Below, piece by piece: positions 50,434 to 58,791 of a DNA stretch of 64,000 nucleotides. Source of the DNA: Mucilaginibacter sp. Bleaf8 (lineage in GTDB: Bacteria; Bacteroidota; Bacteroidia; Sphingobacteriales; Sphingobacteriaceae); NCBI RefSeq assembly GCF_018390515.1, contig NZ_JAHBBK010000004.1:1-64000 (forward strand). The letters are read 5' to 3'. Within the stretch, counting starts at the first letter, position 1; every line of letters begins with the position of its first letter. The notes below the pieces were generated by a model. The model was not told the DNA's origin and searched no databases. It saw only the letters and a list, made by a program, of their open reading frames with translations. The position numbers and the translations under genes are program-made.

Positions 50434-51777
50434 ATGAATAAGATAAAACATATTTTTTTGTTAACAGCAGGCGTGCTGGCACTTGGGGCCTGTAAGCCGG
50501 AGGTTGATACACTGGTTGCTACCACACAAGGTACGGCCGATTTTTCGAGATATATTGCTGTAGGTAATTCGCTTACCTCGGGCTTTGCCGATGGTGGTTT
50601 ATACCGCGAAGGCCAACTGAATTCATTTCCTGCAATTATTGCAGAACAAATGAAAAAAGTTGGCGGCGGCGAATTTACGCAGCCTTTGTTTACCGAGCAG
50701 CAGGCCGACGGATCGGGTTATCTGATGCTGAAAAGCCTGTCGGCCGAGGGTTTGCCGGTTACTCAGCAGATTGCTCCTGCAGCGGTAAGAGGCCAGATTA
50801 CTGTACCTACAAGCGCAACAAGTACGGTTAATGTAACTTTATACACCAAATACACTGGCGATATTAACAATTATGGCGTACCGGGCATTAAATTATTAAC
50901 CTCAACACTGCCGGCATATGGCAATTTGAATGGTTACTTTGAGCGTTTGCTGCCTAACAGTGCGCCTAATAACAATACCTCATACATTGACTTTGTAACC
51001 GCAAAGCCTTTTACCTTCTTTTCAAACTGGTTGGGTAATAACGATGCCCTGGGTTATGCTACCGCTGGCGGAGCGAGCGATGAGCTAACCGATAAAGCCA
51101 CTTTCAGTGCCTTATATAACCAGGTGCTGAACAAGCTGACCATGGGTGGCCAAAAAGGTGTGGTAGCTACCATTCCTGATGTTACGTCTATCCCTTACTT
51201 TAACACGGTTACTGTAAACGCTATTTTGGCTACAGTAAAAAAAGCTAATCCGAGCGTACAGGCGTTGTATATTAACGCCAGGGTAAGTTCAGAAACAGCA
51301 AACACCACGTATGCTGCACGCCCCGCTACCGCAGCTGATTTGGTTGTATTAACTTTCCCGACAAGCAAAATCGGCCAGCCGGTGGCAACGCCTGCAGGTA
51401 ACTTGCCTTACGGTTTAACGCCCCTTACACCAATTGAAAACCAATATGTGTTAGATGTTAATGAGGCGGCCCGTGCACGTGATTATGTAGCATCATACAA
51501 CACTACCATCAAGGCCGTTGCGGCATCAAAAGGTATTGCTGTAGCCGATATTTATACCTTCCTGAACGGGATAAAGCAAAATGGTCTGGTAGAAAATGGC
51601 ATAAACTTAAGTTCGCAATACATCAGCGGTGGTTTATTTTCGCTTGATGGTATTCACCTAACGCCAAGAGGCTATGCTGTAGTAGCTAATGAATTTATCA
51701 AAGCTATTAATAAGCAATATGGGTCTGACATTCCGCAGGCTAATATATCAGCCTATCGTGGTGTTAAATTCCCTTAA
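50434..51777 (+). CDS. SGNH/GDSL-family hydrolase lipoprotein
   Basis: 447 residues from the ATG at 50434 (a TTG at 50422 would add four residues). Lipoprotein signal with lipobox ALGAC, Cys about residue 19. SGNH blocks: I with GNSLTSGFADGG (Asp of GDS replaced by Asn), III with NWLGNNDALGYA, V with LDGIHLTPRGYAVVANEFI giving Asp-His. Presumably an esterase or lipase at the outer membrane. It lies 27 bases after the FadL-like porin; the pair suggests lipid use, by inference. Confidence 0.85.
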   Translation: MNKIKHIFLLTAGVLALGACKPEVDTLVATTQGTADFSRYIAVGNSLTSGFADGGLYREGQLNSFPAIIAEQMKKVGGGEFTQPLFTEQQADGSGYLMLKSLSAEGLPVTQQIAPAAVRGQITVPTSATSTVNVTLYTKYTGDINNYGVPGIKLLTSTLPAYGNLNGYFERLLPNSAPNNNTSYIDFVTAKPFTFFSNWLGNNDALGYATAGGASDELTDKATFSALYNQVLNKLTMGGQKGVVATIPDVTSIPYFNTVTVNAILATVKKANPSVQALYINARVSSETANTTYAARPATAADLVVLTFPTSKIGQPVATPAGNLPYGLTPLTPIENQYVLDVNEAARARDYVASYNTTIKAVAASKGIAVADIYTFLNGIKQNGLVENGINLSSQYISGGLFSLDGIHLTPRGYAVVANEFIKAINKQYGSDIPQANISAYRGVKFP

Positions 51778-51799
51778 GTACAAGTTGTTTTAAAAGTAT

Positions 51800-51849
51800 A
51801 AAGTCCTTAGTCTGGAGCTGCCTGTTGGGTAATTCCGGCTAAGGACTTT
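51800..51849. terminator. Terminator after the SGNH lipoprotein gene
   Basis: AAAGTCCTTAG (51800-51810) pairs with CTAAGGACTTT (51839-51849); TTTTTT follows. The loop is long but contains CTGG/CCGG complementarity. Confidence 0.7.
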
Positions 51850-51873
51850 TTTATTGAACACAAAGAGCTATGT

Positions 51874-52074
51874 TTATTCCATGTCAATGATATCACCGGG
51901 TTTGCAATCGAGTGCTTTGCAAATAGCCTCTAGTGTGTCAAAGCGAACGCCTTTGGCTTTGCCATTTTTCAGGATGGACAAGTTAACATTGGTTACACCT
52001 ACTTTTTGCGACAGCTCGTTTAAAGACATTTTGCGCTTAGCCATCATTACATCTAAATTGATAATTATTGGCAT
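51874..52074 (-). CDS. XRE/Cro-type helix-turn-helix regulator
   Basis: 66 residues, mostly one HTH_3 domain: MSLNELSQKVGVTNVNLSILKNGKA, with the recognition helix around TNVNLSILKNG. Similar to the YozG family of short regulators that pair with DUF2975 membrane proteins; such a protein is encoded immediately upstream (3-base gap). Probable autoregulator of the pair. Confidence 0.88.
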   Translation of the reverse strand: MPIIINLDVMMAKRKMSLNELSQKVGVTNVNLSILKNGKAKGVRFDTLEAICKALDCKPGDIIDME

Positions 52075-52077
52075 ATA

Positions 52078-52578
52078 TCAGATAATGGATTCGTTTTCGG
52101 CTTTTATAAAATGTGCAGTTTTTAACAGTTCGGCAAACAGAAATATAGTTAAAGCCAAAACCCATACAATAGGAGATTCAGTAAATAATATAGCGTAGAA
52201 CCTCCTGAAAATAAAAAGCCCGTTTAACGGATCAGCTTGTTTGGATAATAATGCAGATATATAATCATACCCTATCTGAAATAGCGTGTGCATAAATACC
52301 AGTAATAAAGCTAAGTACCCCATTCTTTTCATGCTGCGGTAGTTGGTTTCGGGCCAGTTGTTGTCGGTTGTATACCCTTTTACCATTCTTCGCATATGAA
52401 AACTCATCGACAATAAGGTTAATGCAATAGCCAGATTGATAACAGCTAACCAAAAAACAGATGGTTGTGCCGTGTAGTGCAAACCTGAGGTAATAAGAGT
52501 GATAGTTGATTTGACTGCAGACAGGGCAATAATTACCCAGATGAAAGTGATAATTCGATTTGCGGTTTGTGTTTTCAT
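52078..52578 (-). CDS. DUF2975 membrane protein
   Basis: 166 residues with four predicted transmembrane segments (IITFIWVIIALSAVKSTITLI, FWLAVINLAIALTLLSM, MGYLALLLVFMHTLFQIGY, VWVLALTIFLFAELL). DUF2975 proteins are often encoded next to a short XRE regulator, as here; function unknown. First gene of the pair, with a well-matched promoter and a very short leader of about 12 bases. Confidence 0.85.
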   Translation of the reverse strand: MKTQTANRIITFIWVIIALSAVKSTITLITSGLHYTAQPSVFWLAVINLAIALTLLSMSFHMRRMVKGYTTDNNWPETNYRSMKRMGYLALLLVFMHTLFQIGYDYISALLSKQADPLNGLFIFRRFYAILFTESPIVWVLALTIFLFAELLKTAHFIKAENESII

Positions 52579-52596
52579 TTTGTTTAATATTTACTT

Positions 52597-52627
52597 CAAA
52601 TGTAATACATGAGATAAATAAAACAAA
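52597..52627 (-). promoter_or_regulatory. Promoter of the DUF2975/HTH operon
   Basis: On the minus strand TTTG (52627-52624), 19 bases, then TACATTTG (52604-52597): exact Bacteroidota -33/-7 match. Start expected near 52590, 12 bases before the ATG. Confidence 0.7.
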
Positions 52628-52688
52628 TAAAAATTAAAATAAAACGATAAATATTTAAAATTATACGTTTCGCATACAAGCTTTGATT

Positions 52689-53675
52689 TTAAACTGAAAA
52701 TTGCAGTACAATTTTGCCAATGTGTGTGCTGCTTTCCATTAGTTCATGCGCTTTAGCTGCCTGATCTGCCGCAAATATCTCATGTATTACAGGTTTGATC
52801 TTTCCGCTTTCTATCAGTGGCCATATATGTTGCTGTAATGATTTGGCAATGGCCGATTTGAATGCCGTATTGCGCGGGCGCAGGGTTGAGCCGGTAATGG
52901 TGAGCCGTTTGCGCATCACCACGGATAAATCCACCTCAGCATCTTTCCCGTTCATAGTATTGATCATCACCAGCCGGCCATCTTCGGCGAGTGATTCCAG
53001 GTTGCCGGTTGTGTAATCGCCGCCTATCATATCCAGTATTACATTTACTCCTTTGCCGTTGGTAAGGTGCTTCATCTCATCGGCAAAGTTTTGTGTTTTA
53101 TAATTGATGGCTTTTGCTGCACCCAGCTGTTCGCAAAACTGGCATTTGTCATCCGATCCGGCGGTAACATATACCTTACTACCTAAGGCTGCTGCCACCT
53201 GTATAGCAGTAACCCCAATGCCGCTGCTGCCGCCATGTACCAGCAGGGTTTCGCCGGGTTGTAGTTGGCCGCGGTTGAACACATTGCTCCAAACGGTAAA
53301 AAACGTTTCTGGTAAAGATGCTGCCTCGGCCATTGACAGGTTGCCGGGTACGGGTAGGCACTGTCCCTCCGGCGCTGTACAGTATTCTGCATAACCGCCT
53401 CCGCTTACCAGCGCACAAACCTGATCACCAGTTTGCCATTGTGTAACCGCTGTGCCAACGGCTGTTATTGTACCTGCTACTTCCAGTCCGGGAATATCCT
53501 GCGGCGCATCCGGTGGAGGTGGGTATACACCTTTGCGTTGGGCTACATCCGGCCGGTTAATACCGGCTGCCGCTACTTTAATCAGTACTTCATTCTGTTT
53601 TGGAGTGGGTTGAGGGCGCTCGGTAAGTTGCAGTACATTCGGCGCGCCGGGTTGGCTTATTATAATGGCGTTCAT
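52689..53675 (-). CDS. NAD(P)H:quinone oxidoreductase (zinc-free MDR family)
   Basis: 328 residues. Medium-chain dehydrogenase/reductase of the quinone oxidoreductase/PIG3 type: AAAGINRPDVAQRKGVYPPPPDAPQDIPGLEVAG, GGYAEYC, LLVHGGSSGIGVTAIQVAAALGSKVYVTAGS (NADPH fold) and the C-terminal HELMESSTHIGKIVL. No zinc cysteine set. Reduces quinones; exact substrate unknown. It stands alone. Confidence 0.9.
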   Translation of the reverse strand: MNAIIISQPGAPNVLQLTERPQPTPKQNEVLIKVAAAGINRPDVAQRKGVYPPPPDAPQDIPGLEVAGTITAVGTAVTQWQTGDQVCALVSGGGYAEYCTAPEGQCLPVPGNLSMAEAASLPETFFTVWSNVFNRGQLQPGETLLVHGGSSGIGVTAIQVAAALGSKVYVTAGSDDKCQFCEQLGAAKAINYKTQNFADEMKHLTNGKGVNVILDMIGGDYTTGNLESLAEDGRLVMINTMNGKDAEVDLSVVMRKRLTITGSTLRPRNTAFKSAIAKSLQQHIWPLIESGKIKPVIHEIFAADQAAKAHELMESSTHIGKIVLQFSV

Positions 53676-53829
53676 TTATAGGTAGTGTTAGTATATCGTA
53701 TGAATAACTTTCACTCACATTATATGTTTACGTAGTTATAGTTAAATGCCGCGCAACAACGAAAAATTACAAACAGGTAATAAGAATCCTGATAAATAAT
53801 GCTTCATTTGAAATAAAATTGTATTAAGT

Positions 53830-54291
53830 ATGTCAATTCAAGCAGGCCAGCCGGCCCCACAGTTTACACTCGTATCATCCGAACTTAAAACCGTATCATT
53901 AGCAGATTTTAAAGGTAAAAAAGTAATTCTTCATTTTTTCCCGATGGCATTTACCAGCGTATGTACAACACAACTTTGCACCGTGCGCGATCATTTTGGC
54001 TTTTACGAAGGTATTAATGCGCAGGTATTGGGTATTTCGGTAGATTCTCCGTTCACTTTAGCTAAATTTAAAGAAGAGAACAATTACCAGTTTCCGTTAC
54101 TGTCTGATTTTAATAAAGAAGTATCTGGTGCTTATGGTGCTTTGTATGATGAATTTGTATTAGGCCTTAAAGGCGTATCCAAACGTGCTGCCTTCGTGAT
54201 TGACGAAGAACAGAATATTATCTATGCCGAAGTGCTGGAGTCGGCCGGCGATTTACCAAACTTTGAAGCTATTGAGGCGCTTTTGAAGTAA
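53830..54291 (+). CDS. Peroxiredoxin (BCP/AhpE type)
   Basis: 153 residues, thioredoxin fold. Peroxidatic Cys45 in PMAFTSVCTT and a second cysteine Cys50 five residues later, the arrangement of bacterioferritin comigratory protein (BCP). VLGISVDSPFTLAKFKEENNYQFPLLSDF is conserved. Detoxifies peroxides with thioredoxin. Stand-alone gene. Could be named bcp, but I leave the symbol open because of AhpE-type similarity. Confidence 0.9.
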   Translation: MSIQAGQPAPQFTLVSSELKTVSLADFKGKKVILHFFPMAFTSVCTTQLCTVRDHFGFYEGINAQVLGISVDSPFTLAKFKEENNYQFPLLSDFNKEVSGAYGALYDEFVLGLKGVSKRAAFVIDEEQNIIYAEVLESAGDLPNFEAIEALLK

Positions 54292-54358
54292 GTACCCTTT
54301 ATACCATTTTGCAACATCGTTCGTTTTACTGGCAATGTGTTAGGTAATAGAGCGATGT

Positions 54359-54390
54359 TTTGGCTTATTAGCCAGCTATATTTATTATTG
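54359..54390 (+). promoter_or_regulatory. Candidate promoter of the subtilase gene
   Basis: TTTG (54359-54362), 20 bases, TATTATTG (54383-54390): one mismatch to the -7 consensus. Expected leader about 25 bases before the ATG at 54422. Confidence 0.4.
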
Positions 54391-54421
54391 AGCAGTTAAA
54401 TACATAAGTTAAATATATTAA

Positions 54422-56020
54422 ATGAGAAATCCTTTTATACTAAAAAGTCTGCTTTTAGCAGGTAGCTTAAGTTTTGCAATGGCCGTACAGGCGCAGGCCC
54501 CGGTTAAAGCAAAAGAAAACTGGCAAAACCTGGATTTTAAAACTGATAGTGTTTTTGGTATCAGTACCGAAAAAGCATATGCCGAGTTGTTAAAAGGCAA
54601 AAAGTCAAAACCTGTGCTTGTTGCCGTGATTGACGGTGGTGTGGATATTAAACACGAAGACCTTAAACAGGTGATTTGGAACAACCCTAAAGAAAAAGCC
54701 GGTAATGGTAAAGACGATGATAAAAACGGCTACATCGACGATTTACACGGTTGGGATTTTATAGGCGGCGCAAAAGGTGCCGTACATTGGGATAATGTGG
54801 AGGCTGTACGTTTACTGCGTAAATACCAGGCACAATTTGCCAATACTACTGATTCAACAAAATTGAGTGCCGATCAGCGTGTGCAGTACCGCAAGTACCT
54901 GAAGGTGAAAAGTGAAGTGAGTACTAAACTGACCGAAGCGCAGCAAAGCGTGCAGGGTGTGGGCGGTTTTAAGCGCGTGCTGGAAGGTATATTAACCAAA
55001 CTTAACAATCAAAATCCAACCCTTGCCGATTTTCAGAAATTTGAACCGGCCGGCGATCCTGAAACCCGCGTGGTTGGCGTGGTAAGTAACCTGCTACCGC
55101 AATTCAAGGATTTTAAGGACTTCAAGAGACAAGTGATTGACGAGGCTTACGATCATTATGATACCCAGGTGAAATACCATTACAATGTTGATTTTGATTC
55201 GCGCAGCATTGTAGGTGATAATTATGCCAACAGCAACGAACGTAACTATGGTAACGCCGATGTTGCCGGTCCTGATGCTGATCACGGTTCGCACGTATCA
55301 GGTATCATTGGTGCGGTAAGAAATAATAATTTGGGTATTAAAGGTGTGGCCGATAATGTAATGATTATGTCGGTACGTACCGTGCCTGATGGCGATGAGC
55401 GCGATAAAGACGTAGCTAACGCTATCCGTTACGCAGCTGCCAACGGTGCCAAAGTAATTAACATGAGCTTTGGTAAAGGCTACTCGCCAGACAAGAAAGC
55501 AGTTGATGAAGCTATAAAATTTGCCATCAGCAAAGATGTATTACTGATACATGCTGCCGGTAACGATAACCTGAACCTGGAAGTAGACAAAAACTTCCCG
55601 ACACCAATATTTCTGGACGGAAGCAAAGCTACTGCCTGGATTGAGGTAGGTGCTTCTGGTCCGCAGGATGACAAAACACTGAAAGCTGCGTTCTCTAACT
55701 ACGGTAAAAATACGGTTGATGTATTTGCGCCCGGTGTAGATATTAACTCTACCGTACCCGGATCAAAGTACGATCTGCATAGCGGTACCAGTATGGCGGC
55801 GCCTGTGGTAGCCGGTTTGGCAGCCCTTATCCGTTCGTACTATCCAAAGCTTTCGGCCATGCAGGTAAAAGACATCATTTTGAAATCGGTAGTTAAAATT
55901 GATCATCCTATTACCTTGAAAGATGGAGCTAACGATAAAGAAGTAGCTTTTGCCGACCTGTGCAAAACCGGCGGTATTGTAAATGCATACAACGCCCTGA
56001 AACTGGCTGCTACTTATTAA
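54422..56020 (+). CDS. Secreted subtilisin-like serine peptidase (S8 family)
   Basis: 532 residues with signal peptide ending near AVQAQA (residue 26). Catalytic triad: Asp71 in AVIDGGVDIKHEDL, His288 in HGSHVSGIIGA, Ser457 in SGTSMAAPVVAGLAALI; the oxyanion Asn is in HAAGNDNLN. About 215 residues separate Asp and His instead of roughly 30-50, a helical insertion (residues 105-250). No obvious I9 propeptide or C-terminal sorting domain. Likely periplasmic or exported. Confidence 0.93.
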   Translation: MRNPFILKSLLLAGSLSFAMAVQAQAPVKAKENWQNLDFKTDSVFGISTEKAYAELLKGKKSKPVLVAVIDGGVDIKHEDLKQVIWNNPKEKAGNGKDDDKNGYIDDLHGWDFIGGAKGAVHWDNVEAVRLLRKYQAQFANTTDSTKLSADQRVQYRKYLKVKSEVSTKLTEAQQSVQGVGGFKRVLEGILTKLNNQNPTLADFQKFEPAGDPETRVVGVVSNLLPQFKDFKDFKRQVIDEAYDHYDTQVKYHYNVDFDSRSIVGDNYANSNERNYGNADVAGPDADHGSHVSGIIGAVRNNNLGIKGVADNVMIMSVRTVPDGDERDKDVANAIRYAAANGAKVINMSFGKGYSPDKKAVDEAIKFAISKDVLLIHAAGNDNLNLEVDKNFPTPIFLDGSKATAWIEVGASGPQDDKTLKAAFSNYGKNTVDVFAPGVDINSTVPGSKYDLHSGTSMAAPVVAGLAALIRSYYPKLSAMQVKDIILKSVVKIDHPITLKDGANDKEVAFADLCKTGGIVNAYNALKLAATY

Positions 56021-56043
56021 TAGTAAGCGCCCGGATAATAATA

Positions 56044-56077
56044 AAAGCCATCCTGTACCCATGTGCAGGATGGCTTT
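56044..56077. terminator. Terminator after the subtilase gene
   Basis: Perfect 12-base stem AAAGCCATCCTG (56044-56055) / CAGGATGGCTTT (56066-56077) followed by TTTT. Confidence 0.85.
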
Positions 56078-56283
56078 TTTTGGTTTTATGCACCAGGATA
56101 AATAGGATTGCGATAGCTAAATCGCAGTAATTGTAAAGAAGATTTGCAGCTTAACGGGGGTTTAACGTGCTGTTCAATATGGTTAGCGTATGACGGTGAA
56201 ATTTTTTATAAAAATTATTTACCAGTAAAACAGGTAGTTAATAGTGTTGGTGTGAAAAAGCTTAATGTTTTTTTGAAAAAGTA

Positions 56284-56314
56284 TTTGCGAGTGTCGGTAT
56301 TGTGAGTATATTTG
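56284..56314 (+). promoter_or_regulatory. Promoter of tRNA-Arg
   Basis: TTTG (56284-56287), exactly 19 bases, TATATTTG (56307-56314): a perfect Bacteroidota -33/-7 promoter. The start near 56321 is about ten bases before the mature tRNA. Confidence 0.8.
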
Positions 56315-56330
56315 CACTCCGTTTCAGAGA

Positions 56331-56404
56331 GGACTTGTAGCTCAATTGGATAGAGCATCTGACTACGGATCAGAAGGTTAGGGGTTCGACTCCCTTCAAG
56401 TCCA
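56331..56404 (+). tRNA. tRNA-Arg (anticodon ACG)
   Basis: Cloverleaf reads from GGACTTG (56331-56337) pairing with CAAGTCC (56397-56403) and discriminator A (56404). D stem GCTC/GAGC, anticodon stem TCTGA/TCAGA with loop CTACGGA, and T stem with GGTTCGACTCCC. Anticodon ACG, read as ICG, decodes CGN arginine codons. CCA is not encoded. Confidence 0.95.
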
Positions 56405-56423
56405 CAACAAATAAATAAACATA

Positions 56424-56456
56424 AAGCCTTTCCGTGATAAAACAGAAAGGCTTTTT
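56424..56456 (+). terminator. Terminator after tRNA-Arg
   Basis: AAGCCTTTC (56424-56432) pairs with GAAAGGCTT (56445-56453), followed by TTT and A-rich sequence. Separates the tRNA from adk. Confidence 0.75.
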
Positions 56457-56473
56457 AAATTTTATATCAAGGG

Positions 56474-57046
56474 ATGCTGAATTTAGTATTGTTTGGTCCG
56501 CCCGGAGCAGGGAAAGGTACTCAATCTCAAAACCTAATCGAGAAATACGGATTAATTCACCTTTCAACCGGCGATTTGCTGCGTAGCGAAATTGCACAAG
56601 GTACCACACTGGGTCTGGAAGCAAAAAAACTGATGGATGAGGGCTTATTGGTTCCGGATGAGGTAGTAATAGGTATGATCAGCAATAAGCTGGATACTAA
56701 CCCGGATGCCAAAGGGTTTATTTTTGATGGTTTCCCACGCACCGTAGCTCAGGCTACTGCACTTGATAATTTGCTGCAAAGTAAGGCCACCGCTATATCC
56801 GGCATGATTGCCCTTGAGGTAAATGATGCGGAGCTGGAAAGCCGTTTGTTGTTACGTGGTAAAGATTCCGGCCGGCCGGATGATGCCAACCCGGAGGTTA
56901 TTCGCAAGCGCATCCGTGAGTACAATGAAAAAACCGCTCCCGTTGCTGACTTTTACAAAGGTCAGGCTAAATTTACCAGCATCAACGGTATCGGCTCAAT
57001 CGATGAAATATTCACTGCCATTAGCGCAGTTGTAGATAAGTATTAA
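56474..57046 (+). CDS. adk: Adenylate kinase Adk
   Basis: 190 residues, short form without the LID zinc/insertion domain. P-loop LFGPPGAGKGTQSQ, NMP-binding STGDLLRSEIA, VIFDGFPRTVAQA and a short LID region LRGKDSGRPDDAN followed by RIREYNEKTAPVADFY. Interconverts AMP, ATP and ADP. Starts with SD-like AAGGG before ATG. Lies upstream of obg with a 129-base gap full of repeats. Confidence 0.96.
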   Translation: MLNLVLFGPPGAGKGTQSQNLIEKYGLIHLSTGDLLRSEIAQGTTLGLEAKKLMDEGLLVPDEVVIGMISNKLDTNPDAKGFIFDGFPRTVAQATALDNLLQSKATAISGMIALEVNDAELESRLLLRGKDSGRPDDANPEVIRKRIREYNEKTAPVADFYKGQAKFTSINGIGSIDEIFTAISAVVDKY

Positions 57047-57051
57047 TTATA

Positions 57052-57174
57052 TATCGGATTTCGAATTTTCAATTTCGGATTTGAGCAGGTCTAAGAGAAC
57101 TGTTTAAGTCCGAAATTGTTGTTTTAAGTCAGTAGTACACCCGGAATCGAACACCGATATCCGAAATCAAAAGT
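57052..57174. repeat. TCGGATTTCGAA-type repeat between adk and obg
   Basis: Left segment ATCGGATTTCGAATTTTCAA and ATTTCGGATTT (57054-57085) faces AGTCCGAAATTG and CGATATCCGAAATCAAAA (57109-57120, 57154-57172) as inverted repeats. Distinct from the CCTCCC and GTTGT families. Confidence 0.55.
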
Positions 57175-57175
57175 T

Positions 57176-58174
57176 ATGTCTCAAGGTTCCAATTTTGTTG
57201 ATTATGTGAAAATATGCTGTCGTTCGGGTAAAGGCGGAGCTGGCTCTGCACATTTACACCGTGATAAGCATACCGCCAAGGGCGGTCCCGATGGTGGCGA
57301 TGGCGGGCGTGGCGGGCATGTAATTGTTAAGGGTAATTCGCAATTGTGGACCTTGCTGCATCTTAAATACCGCAAACATGTTATTGCGGGCGACGGCGAT
57401 TCTGGCGGTAGCGCATTGCGTACCGGCAAAACCGGCCGTGATGAAATATTGGAGGTGCCACTGGGCACTATAGCAAAAGATGCTGAAACCGGCGAGGTGA
57501 TTTTCGAAATCACGAAAGATGGTGAGACCAAAATATTAACCAGCGGCGGCCGTGGCGGCTTAGGCAACTGGCATTTTAAATCGGCCACACAGCAAACCCC
57601 GCGCTTTGCACAGCCAGGCGAGCAAGGCCAGGAAGTATGGAACATTTTGGAATTAAAACTGCTGGCCGATGTAGGTTTGGTAGGTTTTCCGAATGCCGGT
57701 AAATCCACTTTATTGTCGGTAGTATCGGCAGCCAAGCCCGAGATAGCTGATTACGCATTTACCACCATTGTGCCTAACTTAGGTATTGTATCCTACCGCG
57801 ACAGTAAGTCGTTTGTAATGGCTGATATTCCGGGTATTATCGAGGGGGCATCTAAAGGAAAAGGCTTAGGCTTCCGCTTTTTGCGCCACATTGAGCGTAA
57901 CTCGGTGTTGCTGTTTATGGTGCCGGCTGATACCAATCGTACCATTACCGAAGAATATAACATTCTATTACACGAATTGGAAGAATATAACCCGGAGCTG
58001 ATACACAAACCACGTGTGTTAGCCATAACCAAAAGCGATTTGCTGGATGATGAATTAAAGCAGGAAATGAAGCAGGAATTGCCGAAAGATATTACGGCGG
58101 TATTTATATCATCTGTAGCACAACAGGGTATCGATGCACTTAAGGATATGCTTTGGAAAGCAATTAACCAATAA
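57176..58174 (+). CDS. obg: GTPase Obg/CgtA
   Basis: 332 residues: glycine-rich N-terminal Obg fold (KGGAGSAHLHRDKHTAKGGPDGGDGGRGG) and a G domain with P-loop GFPNAGKSTLLS, DIPGIIEGASKGKGLGFRFLRHIER and the NKxD-type motif TKSD. Lacks the C-terminal OCT domain found in some Firmicutes. Ribosome assembly GTPase. Intact. Confidence 0.96.
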   Translation: MSQGSNFVDYVKICCRSGKGGAGSAHLHRDKHTAKGGPDGGDGGRGGHVIVKGNSQLWTLLHLKYRKHVIAGDGDSGGSALRTGKTGRDEILEVPLGTIAKDAETGEVIFEITKDGETKILTSGGRGGLGNWHFKSATQQTPRFAQPGEQGQEVWNILELKLLADVGLVGFPNAGKSTLLSVVSAAKPEIADYAFTTIVPNLGIVSYRDSKSFVMADIPGIIEGASKGKGLGFRFLRHIERNSVLLFMVPADTNRTITEEYNILLHELEEYNPELIHKPRVLAITKSDLLDDELKQEMKQELPKDITAVFISSVAQQGIDALKDMLWKAINQ

Positions 58175-58245
58175 AATTATCCGTAAATAAAAAAGGGACG
58201 TTAATAATTAAGGCAATCTTTTTGTCTTAAAAAGCTTTTTAGGGA

Positions 58246-58758
58246 TTGAACTTTGACTGCAGTTATACCCTATCAGATTTGATAGAGAAACTGTTGCCAT
58301 TTTTTGATAGTTTACAATCTGTTGTATACATGTTGACCGATAAACCATTTATGTTATTCTTAGGATGTGGTGTGACTTGTGTAGCTATCTTAATGGCTTC
58401 GAATAAGGTAATGCGCAATAACAAAGCCTTACTGGGATTATTGATAGTAAGTCTTTGTATGGCTATCTTTCAAGTCCTTCTTTCTCTGCATGAAAATACT
58501 TTTAAAAAACCAACACTATCAGATTCTTTTTACTCTCCATTAATCTATGTAGTAAGTTATAACTCTTTAAGATATGCTTATGTACAAGCATATGGAGTAG
58601 AACCAACTTACAATAGGTCTTCATGGTACGATCCTGAAGATGGTAGAAGCCAGAACTGGCTGGACGTGGTGGTGTATGCTTTTCCTATTTTTTTTTCAAT
58701 GGGATTTCCAATAATCCTTGCAGTTTTAAAAACTCAGTTTTCTGGTAATTACAAGTGA
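58246..58758 (+). CDS. Hypothetical membrane protein
   Basis: 170 residues from the TTG at 58246, or about 142 from the ATG at 58330; the start is uncertain. Three predicted transmembrane segments (FMLFLGCGVTCVAILMAS, ALLGLLIVSLCMAIFQVLLSL, VVVYAFPIFFSMGFPIILAVL), with a soluble loop between the second and third containing SYNSLRYAYVQAYGVEPTY and SSWYDPEDGRSQNW. I do not recognise the family. It is more AT-rich than obg, its neighbour, and could be an accessory gene. Confidence 0.6.
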   Translation: MNFDCSYTLSDLIEKLLPFFDSLQSVVYMLTDKPFMLFLGCGVTCVAILMASNKVMRNNKALLGLLIVSLCMAIFQVLLSLHENTFKKPTLSDSFYSPLIYVVSYNSLRYAYVQAYGVEPTYNRSSWYDPEDGRSQNWLDVVVYAFPIFFSMGFPIILAVLKTQFSGNYK

Positions 58759-58791
58759 TAACAATAATAATTATTCTATAATATGCTTATG

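Noticed and set aside
57202..57735. Long minus-strand frame inside obg
   Set aside because: Shadow of the glycine-rich obg coding sequence, no protein-like features.
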